Positions 24,701 through 35,672 of a DNA stretch of 64,000 nt are shown here, one piece after another. The position numbers and the translations under genes are program-made. Location: assembly GCF_026212465.1 (NCBI RefSeq), contig NC_080051.1, positions 23,178,727 to 23,242,726 on the forward strand. The letters are read 5' to 3'. The notes beneath the pieces were generated by a model that worked only from the letters and a program-made list of their open reading frames with translations, was not told the origin of the DNA and ran no database searches. This DNA comes from Amaranthus tricolor (Eukaryota; Streptophyta; Magnoliopsida; Caryophyllales; Amaranthaceae). Each line of letters opens with the position of its first letter. The stretch's first letter is position 1.

Positions 24701-25858
24701 AAAGCAAAGTTCGAACTGTGGTCGGATTCATGAATCCAATTTCATACCAACAATGCCATGAATCTAAGAAATGATAACGAGTTGTATCTTTGAACTCACA
24801 TTGCCAGTACCATTATTCATTCCCATGAATAACAGATTCCTATGAATCTTCATAAAAAGAAAGAAGATCTAAAATACAGCGTATCGTCTTTGATTTTTAC
24901 AATACTATTCAAGAATCAAGACTAACCATCAAAGATTTTTCATGATCCAAGTCACCAACTTGTTTTAAGTTCCACACTTCCACTGATACAAACAATAATT
25001 AGGTTTTAACCTAGACGTTATGTCTGAGTGAGAAACCATCTCATAGGCTTCACATGGAAATCCAGTCCAATTCCTCATACAAAATTTTTAATATCCTAAT
25101 AAGGAAACATTCTTCTTGACAAAGGGCTATGAAGACTGTACCATTAAGTAAAGTTTATCCCAATATAAAACGTGACTCCGCTCACAATACCCCTCTAAAA
25201 TAATCATTCCCACACTTCTCTTCATCCTTGAGTGATTCTACGAGGAGCGGTTTCATGAGTCATGGGCACAAAGATATAATTTAACATTGATTTTCTTTCG
25301 ATTACAAACAAACGGAAATGTTTCAATTTGAAACCATAAATCACAACAATAACACATACTTCCAAACACAATGTAAATAGAAACAAGAACTAACCATTAC
25401 ACCAATCAAAACGCGGGGAAAAGTAACAAGAAAATAAACCAAAATCACAAAATCAATCACTTATATCTCCATTATTACCTTATAAGGATGAAGATAAACC
25501 TTATCACGAAAAAGCATGACAACACCAGCTTCATCAAGAACTTTCGCAAAAGCAGCAGCTTCTTCAACAGATTTCGCAACTCCCATACATTCACAAGTTT
25601 TCAAAAGCTCTGAATACCCAATCACTTCTTTACCTTCATCTTCAAGTTTAGTTCTCAACGCTTCAACGTTCACCAATCTCATTAGTTTATTAGCTTCTGA
25701 CAACGAACCCCGTGCTCTTTCGCTCCACCACCACTTTTAGCCGCAACTATACTCTTTTCACCGCAATTATCATCTCCTAATGAAGTCGTAAACGCCAGAA
25801 ACATAGGTAACCGCGTCTGAGGAACGATAATTTACTGACGACTACAATGAGTCGCCAT
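21742..25858 (-). pseudogene. Mitochondrial calcium uniporter (MCU) pseudogene
   Basis: Two exons are recognisable: 25858-25479 and 22159-21742, with a 3.3-kb GT-AG intron that joins in phase 0. MCU forms the Ca2+ channel of the inner mitochondrial membrane. Present are KLMRLVNVEALRTKLEDEGK, EAAAFAKVLDEAGVVMLFRD and KVYLHP (N-terminal domain), then [14 protein letters not shown] and [12 protein letters not shown] (pore helix with the WDxxEP selectivity motif), and [19 protein letters not shown]. Four lesions are visible: TAA at 25834-25832 in the leader; a frameshift near 25703, where an in-frame ATG for the downstream part is also absent; a +1 type shift near 22040 (after [10 protein letters not shown]); and TAG at 21828-21826, before a normal-looking tail RQRKLFKKCQFDVDRFKEL ending at TGA 21742. 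The intron shows it is not a processed copy. An intact MCU probably exists elsewhere. Confidence 0.85.
24372..24399 (+). repeat. Poly(A) run, 28 nt
   Basis: Twenty-eight A in the large intron of the MCU pseudogene, preceded by TTTAAAAAAATGC. It might be the tail of an old retroposed insertion, but no target duplication was found. The rest of this intron (22160-25478) shows no gene or recognisable element. Confidence 0.85.
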
Positions 25859-26033
25859 TGTCAAGCCTCTCTGGAAATAAGACCTCCACATATTTGAGAT
25901 TTATTCTCTCCCCTCAATGATTTCTGTTGAAAGCTCACAAAGTAGTTCCATTATACCTCTCGAGATATGTTCAAAAGATACCTGAGAAGACTATATATTT
26001 TTTTTTTCGAAAAACTAGCATTTAATACAAAAG

Positions 26034-26719
26034 AATTGACTTAAGTCTAAGGGTTTGACCAATTTGAAAAGTTAAGTCGTTTATGTAGCAATATTTTATT
26101 GGTCCTCGTATTTTTAAATAATTAAAAATTAAAACACACCAATTAAAAAAAATAAAAGATATTTGACGTTATTTTTCCTCATCTTAACGATATTTTTTCA
26201 AAAAACGGACGTCGCGATTATCTTTATGGGTAACTCTTTAGAAAATTCAGTCAAAGTACTTATTTTTTAAAGAGCTAACCCATAATGATAAAAATGACGT
26301 TAAAAATCTTTTTTGATTTACGTGTTGGAAAATAGGTGAATAAGTACTTGTTACGAGCGAATTTCTAAAAGAGTTATCTCATAAGGGTATATAATTACGA
26401 CGTCCGTTTTTTGAAAAAACATCGCTGATAGGTAAAAATGACGTTAAATATCTTTTTCGTTTTATGTGTCGGGAAATATGCAAATAAGTACTTATTTTAA
26501 CCTGATTTTCGAAAGAGTTACCCTTAAGGATAATCACAACGTCTGTTTTTTTGAAAAATATCGTTTTGATTGGTAAAAACTAAAAATGACTTCAAATATT
26601 ATTGTTAATTAATGTGTTTTAAATTTTAATTATTTAAAAATACGAGGACCAATGAGATAGTACCACATAGACAACTTAACCTCTCAAATTGGTCAAACCC
26701 TTGTATTTACCGGTCAATT
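26034..26719. mobile_element. Foldback-type transposon with internal repeats
   Basis: The two ends are long inverted repeats of about 110 bp. The left has AAGGGTTTGACCAATTTGA and ATTGGTCCTCGTATTTTTAA; the right gives the same strings reverse-complemented (26690-26705 and 26630-26655). The interior is built from several copies, in both orientations, of a module with AACGGACGTCG, TTGAAAAAACATCG, AAAATGACGTTAAA and GAGTTACCC. It has no coding capacity. The outer limits are taken from AATTGAC/GTCAATT; no target duplication is certain. Confidence 0.7.
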
Positions 26720-26843
26720 AACGTTTTCTGTTAAGTAGTAGTCATTTGCAGAGAAATATATTATATTAGGCAGTTTTTTGCAAACAAAAAAATTACATAA
26801 ATAATTTTTGGAAATAGACATATAAATTTAGGTAGTTTCTTAT

Positions 26844-26847
<4 letters not shown>

Positions 26848-26876
<29 letters not shown>
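26848..26876 (+). repeat. Poly(A) run, 29 nt
   Basis: Twenty-nine A end about 70 bp before the start codon of the plastid-protein gene, so the run is in or just upstream of its 5' UTR. Length may vary between alleles or assemblies. Confidence 0.85.
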
Positions 26877-26878
<2 letters not shown>

Positions 26879-26945
26879 GTATTGGCTTTGCACTTCACTA
26901 AACCCTCCGTTATCCGGATTCCCACTAGAAATCAAAACCCCAAAA

Positions 26946-29900
26946 ATGAAACTAAATCTCTCAGCTTCTTCCTCAACCTGTAAGTATCCTCTTCTTAACC
27001 CACCATTATTCAACAACCCTTCATCCATTTCCCGCCATTTCACAAAAGGTATGATCTTTAACTATCTCTTCTTTTCTTCCTTTCTTATTTCCTTTCATGG
27101 GTGATTTCCTATCTTTCTGCTGTAATTAAATAGGTTGGAGATTATCATCATGCAAAAAGCACAAATTTGCATCAATCAAGGCTGTAAATACCACTTCATG
27201 GGATGAAAAACCCTTTGAAATACTTCCTGATGGTAAAAGGGTGTACTTAGATGAACAAGATGTTATCACTTTTCTTGACCCACCTAAGGAATTATATCCT
27301 TTAGACCCTTCTTCTTATAATCCTGCTTCTTATCTCTGGTAATTTTCTAATTGTTTCTTTTATTATATGGGTTATTGCTCAGTTAATGATTTAGTACTCT
27401 TTTTGATGTGGAAAAATTAATACTCGCTAACCTTTCAACCATTCGCTCTGATTTGTGAATAATCCCAATTATATTTTTTATAAATCAACCTGTACCCATA
27501 AATGTGCTGTAGTACTAATAAGGTATGTGATAGCAAACTACAAACTAAGGCAAAGGTTGGATTATTTTTAAATAGTTCAAAGATGGATTATTCAGAGATA
27601 ATGGATGAAAGTTTGGATTATTAATATTAATTTTTCTGTTTGATATTGTAATTATGATATGTGATAATTATTTTATAATGGGACCTTATATATTTTTCTC
27701 ACCTAATGTCAGGAAAAAAATTTCAGATATTCCGGAAGAAAGACGGCATCGATTGTTATACCTGCTGAGTCCTGGGTATTACTTGCTTTGTTGCAGTCTC
27801 TTATATTGATGACACTTTTTGTATTGGTAGAAATTAATTAGAAATGATGAGTTGGGTTTGGATTTCTGTTGTTTTTGGAAGCATTTTTGAGGGTTAAAGT
27901 CAAATACTCTTTGGTGCCCTTGAATTTGCTACTTATGGGATCGGCCAGTGTCACATGATTTGTTAATCTTCTCGCGAATCGCAAATCGAAAGAAAGGAAA
28001 TTATGGTCAGTTTTGAGCTATTCTTGATCAAATTTGAGCAATGGTGAATTCAAAAACTATTAGGCAGTGACAATTCGTCACATAATCTCGCTGTGGCTCA
28101 CTCGTGTGAACACGGGACACCCGTGGGCTCGGGCCTACAAACCCACGGGCCAAGAGCGTTGACTTGCACATACACTTGGTGTGGTTTATTGTTTTCCAAA
28201 ACCAGTGAATTCAAAAACGAATTAGCTTGCAAATTTTGTTACACTGGGATCGACACAAATATGAAGGAGTACTTTAGTTGGGTAAATTATATTACATAAA
28301 ATTGAATTGTGTGGAGAAAAGAGATGTGTGGATGGGAAATAATAAAAATGATGGGGCAAATTAAGTGCACGGATAAAAATGGAAATTGTTGCAAACTCAG
28401 GGTCAAAGGAGTATGTATTGCTACAATGTTACTCCCTCTGCTCTTTTGAGCTTGCTATTGTGAGTGACATTTCCACTCATAATATGTAGCAAATTCCAAG
28501 GGAACGAGGAGTAATGAATCTTTGTTCGTGGAGTAATATTTTTGCCTTTTGATGGTTTGAAATGATATTTTACTTAGGAAATGAATCAAATAATTTCATT
28601 TGATTAAAGTGCAGGCTTATTTCAGCTGCTTGGGAGGTTGCTGGTGGGCGCTACGACGATGCCAAGTTAGCTAAGATGAGCTCTTCTACTTTGCTAGCTG
28701 GTGAGAATGATGGCTTATCACTCGAATACTGGAACGGTCGTAAAAGTGGAGGTAGCTATCTTGCTTTAGCAAATTTCTATATGTTGAGTGTTTCTTGTAG
28801 ATTGGGATCTTTTTCACTACACCTTTTCTAATCACTGTTACAGGACCGCTACCTCTAGGACTATTCAGTTATTTTCAGAAGGTGAGTCCTCAAATCAGAC
28901 TATGGATTCTATTTCCATTTTTTGTGCATTTTTTATTTCTGATTTCAGGACTATGATTGTATGATAGGCTTTGTTTCGCCAAAACGAGGGAATTTATGGA
29001 AGAATAATTGGTATATGCCTGTCTTGCCTTGATTAATTTTGAAGCTCTCTTTTTTTATATTAAAATTTGTAGTTCTGCAATCGATTTTCTTTGATTCTAA
29101 GTGAAAGTAGTTCAATGTATGGGCATGAGCTGTATTTTTGTTTGAAATCTTTTAATGCCTAAAATGTCTACTATTAATCTGTTATGACAATGAAAATTGA
29201 CACTTTCAGATTATTTTCGTTGACTATGATAACTACTCCCTCCGTCCCATTAGAATTGCAACATGTACTCTTAAAAGCTCTCTTATAGATTTACGTAATG
29301 TTGCAAACTCAATGGGACATATTATTAAATAGGTTACTGATAAAACCGTGTTTAGTAATAGCCCAAGATTCATTTATGACCTTGCTAATTGCAAATTTAC
29401 AATACCACTGATTATTGGGTCATGAAATATATTTCCTTGCTCCATGTATATGGAGCTGGTGCTATATTTTTTGTAATATCTTCCTAATTTTAGTAAGAGC
29501 TCCGAGTTTCGAATAGCACCTGAGTATGCATTGTAAGACAATGTTTTTTGTTATCAAACAGCTACTACCAGGTTGACTATCATATATACTTGATGGGCTA
29601 CTCCTCCTATTAGTACTACCAATTGGTTTTAGGATGGAACCTCATCAGGTTTATGTGCAGGCAACTCTATTCTTATGCGGGTCTTGTATACAAGCCCGTT
29701 AACATGGACATATTTAGCTTCATCTTGGAAATTTCATTAACACAGGTGAAGAGTGTTTTTCCAACTATATGCCTTATTGCCTATCAGGAAAACCTTTTTG
29801 ATTCTATCATTGTCTCCAAATATATAGTCTGAAATTCACGGATTCTTATACAAGGTGCCTCAATCACTTAAATAAGCTTTGATAAACTCTTTCTTCAGTT

Positions 29901-32859
29901 TTACCCCTGATCTGTATTGCACCGTTGCCTTTGCATCCGGGACAATATTTGCATGCGCCTTACACCCAATGCATCATCAATGATATGTTTTTCCTACTCA
30001 TTGCCAAATCCATGGATGTCAGTGCATTCCCGTGATCCTCAATTTCGCAATTGTACGATTTTCTCGTCATGTATTATGTTCACTTTAGTTGTCCATGTAA
30101 TGGATTGACATGGACATGAATGATATAAAACTGACTCAATCAATTTTTGTTAGAATTGCACAGCAATTTGTAGAGAAATATGTATGAACAGGCGAATTTG
30201 TATGTAGCATGTAGAGGATTGTTTGAATGAATGTGTTATTGAATGTAAATGTAAATCGTACGATGAATTGTATCTTAGAAAGATTATAGTGATAGTACAA
30301 GTTTTCGGGAGCCTTGTGGCTCTCCAATATGAGTCGAGAACTCATCCCAAATCTATCACAAATGAATGAATCCTTTCTTACTCTTCCCTCTCGATTATCT
30401 TATTCCTCTAACTAACTTATTACTATTTAACAGGTAATTCCTAATCACTCCTAAGCCATTCATTACAGTCCATTAACATCTTGAATATGCTTTGTTTTCT
30501 TAATCACCGTATTTTGTAAATTACAAGTGCAGGTGTGTCTCAACTTGCTCGGATGGCAACCTCTTCCAGTCCACTATATTTTACTGTAAAAGAAGCTCAT
30601 GAAGTAATGCCTACAGAGCAACCTTGTGATCTGGCGTATGAATTTGGGGATGGACTCTTGGATCTTCGTGATTACCCAGAAGGTTTCCCATTGTCTGGTG
30701 AGATTACAAATTTTTGTAGCAACTATCAAGTATATTTCATTATTATGAAATCTTGTTTGTGTCTGTATTATCAGCAATGTAGTTGGATGTTTAGTCATTT
30801 ACACTGAATAATCTATGCTCTTATCTTGTTTGTTCTTGCATGATGGCGAAGCTTTGCCGAGTTACTTTGGGTTTTGATGGATTGTTTTAAAACAACTCTT
30901 TGAACTATGTTTGGAATTCTTAATATTTTAAACTTGGTCATTTACGCGACAACATCTTCTCCAATGGTCGCTTGAGTATCTCCCACTTGCTCTCCCTCCA
31001 TCAAAATTGCATCTTAAATATTTTGTTTTAGAACAACTTATTCGCAGCCCTTTTCCTTCAAGGTTGTCCTCCGATTCTCGAGCCTCACATTGCACAATAT
31101 CGTTAGCAAATAACACGCACCAAAAAATACTTTCACGAATAGATTTGGACGACTCATTTAGTATTATAGCAAATAGGAAAGGGCTTGGGGTCGATCTCTG
31201 ATGCCAATTCACTTCTACCGGAAAAGACTCGATTATCGCCATAAGTGACTGAATGCTAGTTGTGACTCCATCATAATATCTTGTATTCTCTTAATATACC
31301 TCAATAGTATTCTTGTAGCCTCGAGGCTATCCCATATAATGGTTCATGGTCTCTAGATCAATTCATACCATATACAAATCATCTTTCTATCCCTATACTT
31401 CTCTATCAATCTCCTCAAGGCGTGAACAACTTTAGTAGTTGATCATCCTGATATGAATTCAAATTGATTCTCTTTGATTATTGTTTTTAGCTTAAGTCTC
31501 CTTTTTATTATTTTCTCTCACAGTTTCTTCAAATATCCTCATAAAGCAGCCTAAAAGTGTAGGTTGATCACAAGGATGGAAGTTGAAAGATGGGAATGAA
31601 GAAATGTAACTTTTCTCATAGATTGTCTCACTAAGATAAGAGTAGGGGATGGAACTTATTTCGAGAGATTAGCTTGCATTTGAGAATCATGAGTTAAGCC
31701 TAGCTGATGAGCGCATTTCCTTTCACTGAGTTTGATTCTCACCGTCTAAAGAAAGTATTAGTTTCCTCTCCCCTTAGCTTGTAGGGGTTGTCTAGTCTAT
31801 CTCCAAAAGAAAAATAAAAGTGATTAGCTCTCATTTTGTAAGAATCAATTTGGAGATACTCATTCAAAAATATCAGCCATTGAATTTGTAGAAATTAGGT
31901 ATGAGCTTGTTTAAGGTGAGAAAAGCAAAAGGTTCCAGTGGATAAAGGACCTCGAGAAATGAGTCGTCGTAAAAGCGGCGCTGGCTCGGTGGTTGGCTCC
32001 ACATCTGTCTCCCTAATGCAGCCACAATTTCTAAGGAATGAACAGGCAGAGGAGATGATAAGTTTAGTGGGGCGCTAACTCAATGCCTAATCTGTCGATT
32101 TTCTCCAGCTCGTTTGGTTGCAACTCAAGTGTTTAGTCCATCAAATTACAAGCCACAGCTTAAAATAAACTACAAACATCAACTAAATACTTAGCTCTTT
32201 GGTTGTTGATGCAACTATGCTCAAGTGTTCATTGAAGGTGGCGTGTTCTTGACTTGGCTCGATTGTCATACTACCCGTCAGCATTAAGATGGGAACTTGG
32301 GTCCTTCAAAATGCAATTCAAATCTAAAATCTGTTTGATTATATTAGGAAAAATTACCGTGAATAATACGACCTCTCACTGATTTCCCTACAATCATACG
32401 AACTTTCGATTAGCCGTGAATAATACAAAGTATATCTCATTTTCCACCAGCATACCTTATCGGTTTATAACCGGAAGAACTTGTCAAATATGACCGTTGC
32501 ACCTTCAAAGTCATCCTCTACCTTTATATTCTTCATTTCAAGTTGCTGCCATTTTCCCTTTCTTCACTTCCAAATTCATTTTCCATTAACTCAATAACAT
32601 CCGATTTCATATAATCTCATTTCCTTTTGCATGCATCAAGTTTTAAGTTAGTCTTATTGGATAGTCAGTGCTAAAGGTTTGGTTCTTTGTGTTTGCAGCC
32701 AAACATCCATGGCCTTTCAATGATGAGTTAGTTATATATGTTCGTCATCTTGGACCCGGAGTTATGGTTGGACAGGTATGGCAAGAAGGCCTAACATTGG
32801 AGCAGATACCCAAGAAGTTATGCAGTGAAATTCTCATGGTCAAAAATTACTGTGCGTAG
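26946..32859 (+). CDS. Conserved plant protein, probably plastid-targeted, function unknown
   Basis: Exons: 26946-27048, 27134-27338, 27713-27775, 28615-28751, 28844-28881, 28968-29010, 30533-30697, 32699-32859. They sum to 915 nt, 304 aa. The first 50 or so residues are Ser/Pro/basic and poor in acid (MKLNLSASSSTCKYPLLNPP), a typical plastid transit peptide. The mature part contains LPDGKRVYLDEQDVITFLDP, LISAAWEVAGGRYDDAKLAK, GLSLEYWNGRKSGGPLPLG, TEQPCDLAYEFGDGLLDL and FNDELVIYVRHLGPGVMVGQ. I recognise this as a family conserved in plants, sometimes labelled seed maturation-like protein, but I know no demonstrated function and see no catalytic motif or membrane segment. Introns 6 (1.5 kb) and 7 (2.0 kb) are swollen with repeats. 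Confidence 0.85.
27411..27636. mobile_element. Small TIR element (intron 2 of the plastid-protein gene)
   Basis: The ends GAAAAATTAATAC and, reverse-complemented, GAAAAATTAATATT pair. The middle has GATAGCAAACTACAAACTAAGG and AAAGGTTGGATTATT, also found in the element at 35111-35397. It is non-coding, about 226 bp. Confidence 0.55.
27946..28245 (+). repeat. Dispersed repeat split by a GC-rich insert
   Basis: TCACATGATTTGTTAATCTT, CTCGCGAATCGCAAATCG (27953-27990) and GAATTCAAAAACGAATTAGC (about 28206) match one continuous block at 49462-49560. Here about 210 bp separate the halves, including the self-complementary CCCGTGGGCTCGGGC and CCCACGGG near 28120-28148. It lies in intron 3. Confidence 0.45.
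28430..28513. mobile_element. Stowaway-like MITE
   Basis: The left end TACTCCCTCTGCTCTTTTGA pairs with the right end, which reverse-complements to TACTCCTCGTTCCCTTGGAA. The element is 84 bp, in intron 3 of the plastid-protein gene. Confidence 0.65.
29234..29330. mobile_element. Stowaway-like MITE
   Basis: It starts TACTCCCTCCGTCCCATTAG, the Stowaway terminal consensus. GTCCCATTAGAATTGCAAC pairs with GTTGCAAACTCAATGGGAC at 29300-29318. The last few bases of the right end are degraded. It is in intron 6 of the plastid-protein gene. Confidence 0.7.
30930..31560 (-). pseudogene. Non-LTR (RTE-type LINE) reverse transcriptase relic
   Basis: Read on the minus strand, the fragments are: a GRSTT-like segment followed by TTKVVHALRRLIEKYRDRKM (about 31360-31460); YIKRIQDIMM; VNWHQRSTPSPFLFAIILNE, equivalent to the HQGSxLSPxLFxLV block; and CVLFANDIV, the YxDD-type active site with the first D changed to N. 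Then come KGLRISCSKTKYL and CNFDGG. Stops and frameshifts separate the blocks. It is a dead 5'-truncated insertion in intron 7 of the plastid-protein gene, antisense to it. Confidence 0.8.
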
Positions 32860-33470
32860 AATTGAGATGGTATATTGGAAGCTTGAAGCTGCAGCTTGTA
32901 TCAGTTTTTTTTGTACTACTCTTAAGCATCCTGCTGTTTAAGGCCGTGATGTTTTGTTGAATGTATTGTGGTGTAAATTACCCATGCAAGTACTTTGTAC
33001 AAAAGCTTCATAATTCTATGGAATACAATTAGATTTAAATTACGTATATAAATTACAAAATCATAAAATGAAGATATGAGAATGAGAAGTTTGTTTCGGG
33101 TATTTCTCAAATTCTTAACTTTAAGTACTTTTAAAAGTACGTGTGATTTGGCCTAAAAATAAATTTGTATTTTTTATTTGTCAAATGTTAAATTTGAATT
33201 AATTTCAATTAAAATTATCGTTTTCAAACATGACATTAATAAAAACAGAAAATTTATTATTAGAATGATCAAATCATTGAGCCATGCATGAAACATGGAC
33301 ATATAACAACAAAAGTGATAAATATACCAATATCAAACTAGCTTAAATATTTCATCAACACTCACCCAATTTTATTTCCCTTCTTTTGTATTTGCCTCTC
33401 TTATTTATAATATAGAAGAACAAACTCACATAGACTGATTGATAGAGTATGAGATAGATATCCCGAGGCT
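32860..33470. other. Intergenic, plastid-protein gene to sulfotransferase (3' to 3')
   Basis: About 610 bp holding the two 3' UTRs. It is AT-rich with no frame or repeat that I can support. Confidence 0.5.
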
Positions 33471-34502
33471 TCAGCCATATAGTTTGAAACCCGAAAATTT
33501 ATTATCGATCAAAGTAAATTTTTCATCCATCAATGAATTCATCTTTTCTACCATACTAGGTGTAAAATGATGAATCCAATCCCCGACCTTTCCTTTCCTA
33601 AAGAATGTCTTCTTTTCATAAAGATTTTCAACAACCTCTTTACTCTTATTGACCTCCAACTCCTTCATTTTCTTAATGCTACAAAACTCAATAATCTCTT
33701 GTACAACACCATTACTCTCTTCCTCATGAGAAAATGGCATGCCTATAAATTTAGCCAACCTCTTAAGATTGGACGTAGGATCCTCCTTTAAATCCTCGTA
33801 CTTAAGAAAGAACACCTTATCAGGTTGTTCTAAACTCGCCTTCCAGAATTCGAGTATATGGTCAAAGAAAGGTCCACAAGGATGCACCCCTTGACAAAAT
33901 TCATCATAAAAGTAATCTTCAATAGAAGGAAGATCAAAATCATCTCCATATTGCTTCTTCATGAAGCTAGAACCGAAGTAATACAATGACACAAATGTGT
34001 CAAAAGGATTTCGACATATGTATAAAACCCGAGTTTTAGAAGCCTTGATTGATTCAGGAAGACTTGTGTAGGGCATATGGGTACTAAAGAGCCTTGGTGA
34101 AGGAAGTTCAATAAGGTTATGAGCTTTAGGGTATGAAATTAAATTACCATAGACACTCTCAAGGGAATGAATTAGTTCGTGTGGATTATGTTTTAGCAAA
34201 GGGATTTGATCAATGCTATATTTGGAGCGATTCACAAGAAAAAATAGCAAAGATTTCAACCAAGTAGTACCGGTTTTGGGTTGACTACATAAGATGATAT
34301 CATTGTCTTGAGCTATAAAGTGTCGTTGTAATGTTAGGACACTTTGAATATACTGATCACCATACCAAAAGTTTTCATATTTTACGAGGTGAACGTGTTC
34401 ACTTCCCATGAATGGTGTCTTTGGAAGACATTTTTCCTTGAGCTCTTGTTTGATTTCTTGCTCAAGGGCTAGTATTTCTTGGTGCTTTTGATTTTGTTCC
34501 AT
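33471..34502 (-). CDS. Cytosolic sulfotransferase (SOT family)
   Basis: Single exon, 343 aa, starting at ATG 34502, with no intron, as usual for plant SOT genes. These enzymes move a sulfonate from PAPS to small hydroxylated or oxime substrates (flavonols, steroids, desulfo-glucosinolates, hydroxyjasmonate). All hallmark parts are present: the 5'-phosphosulfate loop QPKTGTTWLKSL (74-85), the catalytic His in STHMPY (H142), the 3'-phosphate site CRNPFDTFVS (163-172), KYEDLKEDP (234-242), and the C-terminal PAPS signature FFRKGKVGDWIHHFT (300-314). In the last motif the commonly seen K after GDW is I. The length matches the family. The substrate cannot be predicted. It converges on the upstream gene and diverges from isochorismate synthase across a repeat-rich gap. 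Confidence 0.96.
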   Translation of the reverse strand: MEQNQKHQEILALEQEIKQELKEKCLPKTPFMGSEHVHLVKYENFWYGDQYIQSVLTLQRHFIAQDNDIILCSQPKTGTTWLKSLLFFLVNRSKYSIDQIPLLKHNPHELIHSLESVYGNLISYPKAHNLIELPSPRLFSTHMPYTSLPESIKASKTRVLYICRNPFDTFVSLYYFGSSFMKKQYGDDFDLPSIEDYFYDEFCQGVHPCGPFFDHILEFWKASLEQPDKVFFLKYEDLKEDPTSNLKRLAKFIGMPFSHEEESNGVVQEIIEFCSIKKMKELEVNKSKEVVENLYEKKTFFRKGKVGDWIHHFTPSMVEKMNSLMDEKFTLIDNKFSGFKLYG

Positions 34503-34579
34503 ATTTTCTCACGATACTTAGAAAGAGTATTAAGAACCAAAGGAAGGCTTAGCTTATGCTTAGAATTATAACATGTCCC

Positions 34580-34593
34580 TATATATATATATA
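34580..34593 (-). promoter_or_regulatory. Likely TATA region of the sulfotransferase gene
   Basis: TATATATATATATA on the minus strand, about 80 bp upstream of the ATG. Position and composition fit a TATA element, but the run is also a simple AT repeat, so it could be chance. Confidence 0.45.
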
Positions 34594-34799
34594 CACACAC
34601 TAAAACTCTATTAAGAAAAGTTGGAAAACACTTTGCGCATGATTCATGATGCTATATCAATGACCAATGTGCAAACCATTATTATTATTATTATTATTAG
34701 TATTAGTAGTAGATGAGTTGTAAATGTGGAATATTAAGTCTTACGTGTGATGATGGCAAGTGTTGTATTTATATTTTTAATTTGAAGGACATTTCATGT

Positions 34800-34905
34800 G
34801 AGGTGTAAGGGACGTGATGGATTATATATAATATATTTCAAAACTTCAACCATCAATTTAAACTTTTAATTGAATTGATTCCTTGACAAAGAATCATATA
34901 TATAA
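34800..34905 (+). mobile_element. Solo LTR-like remnant, TRIM family
   Basis: GTAAGGGACGTGATGGATTA, then TATATAATATATTTC, CTTCAACCATCAATTTAAAC and GATTCCTTGACA follow the same order as the LTR of the TRIM-like element at 17255-17490, including the purine tract before it. The primer-binding site after it is degraded (AAAGAATCAT). Confidence 0.55.
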
Positions 34906-35110
34906 TAATTTTTGTGTATATTAGTAAATTTAATTACGCATGATTAAAACATATAAAAGTTGAAATTTAAAAAGTATATATTAAAACGATTCCTTATTAT
35001 TGCGCGACAAATTTGAATTAATAGAGGATCACAAGAACTGATATTGACATATATAAAGCACCTAAAGCACTTTAAATGAATAAGTAATATATAAGTATAA
35101 TATATTATAG

Positions 35111-35397
35111 AAAAAAAATTGATATTAACAATCTAACCTTTTACCCATCCGTTGTGAATGATTCCAACTTTGAATTATTTTTTAATAAAATAACCTTTGC
35201 CCTTAGTTTGTTGTCAGCATATTAATAAGGTTTGTTAATAGCAAACTAAGGCCAAATGTTGAATTATAATGAAATAAAAGGTTATGTTGATAGCAAACTA
35301 AGGGCAAAAGTGATTAGATTATTAAAAAATAATCCAAAGGTGAAATTATTCACAGCGAATTGGTAAAATGTTGGATTATTAATGACAATTTTTTTTA
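35111..35397. mobile_element. TIR element related to 27411-27636
   Basis: The left end AAAAAAAATTGATATTAACA and the reverse-complemented right end AAAAAAAATTGTCATTAATA pair. The subterminal ATCTAACCTTTTACCCATCC pairs with ATCCAACATTTTACCAATTC. The interior contains the string GATAGCAAACTAAGGGCAAA twice in related form. It is non-coding. Confidence 0.6.
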
Positions 35398-35544
35398 TAT
35401 TATATTATCAAACATGATAAAAATGAAATGTTTATTTTTAATTTTAATATTATCAGACATGATAAAAATGAAATTTTAATTTTAATTTAATTTAATTTTC
35501 TATTCATACTCTTTGATTTATAACTTTTGAAACAAAAATATAAA

Positions 35545-35672
<128 letters not shown>

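Noticed and set aside
25461..25703. Separate small gene encoding an MCU N-terminal domain
   Set aside because: It starts at TTG, is preceded by an in-frame stop, and its end joins by a GT-AG intron in phase to the MCU pore exon; it is exon 1 of the pseudogene.
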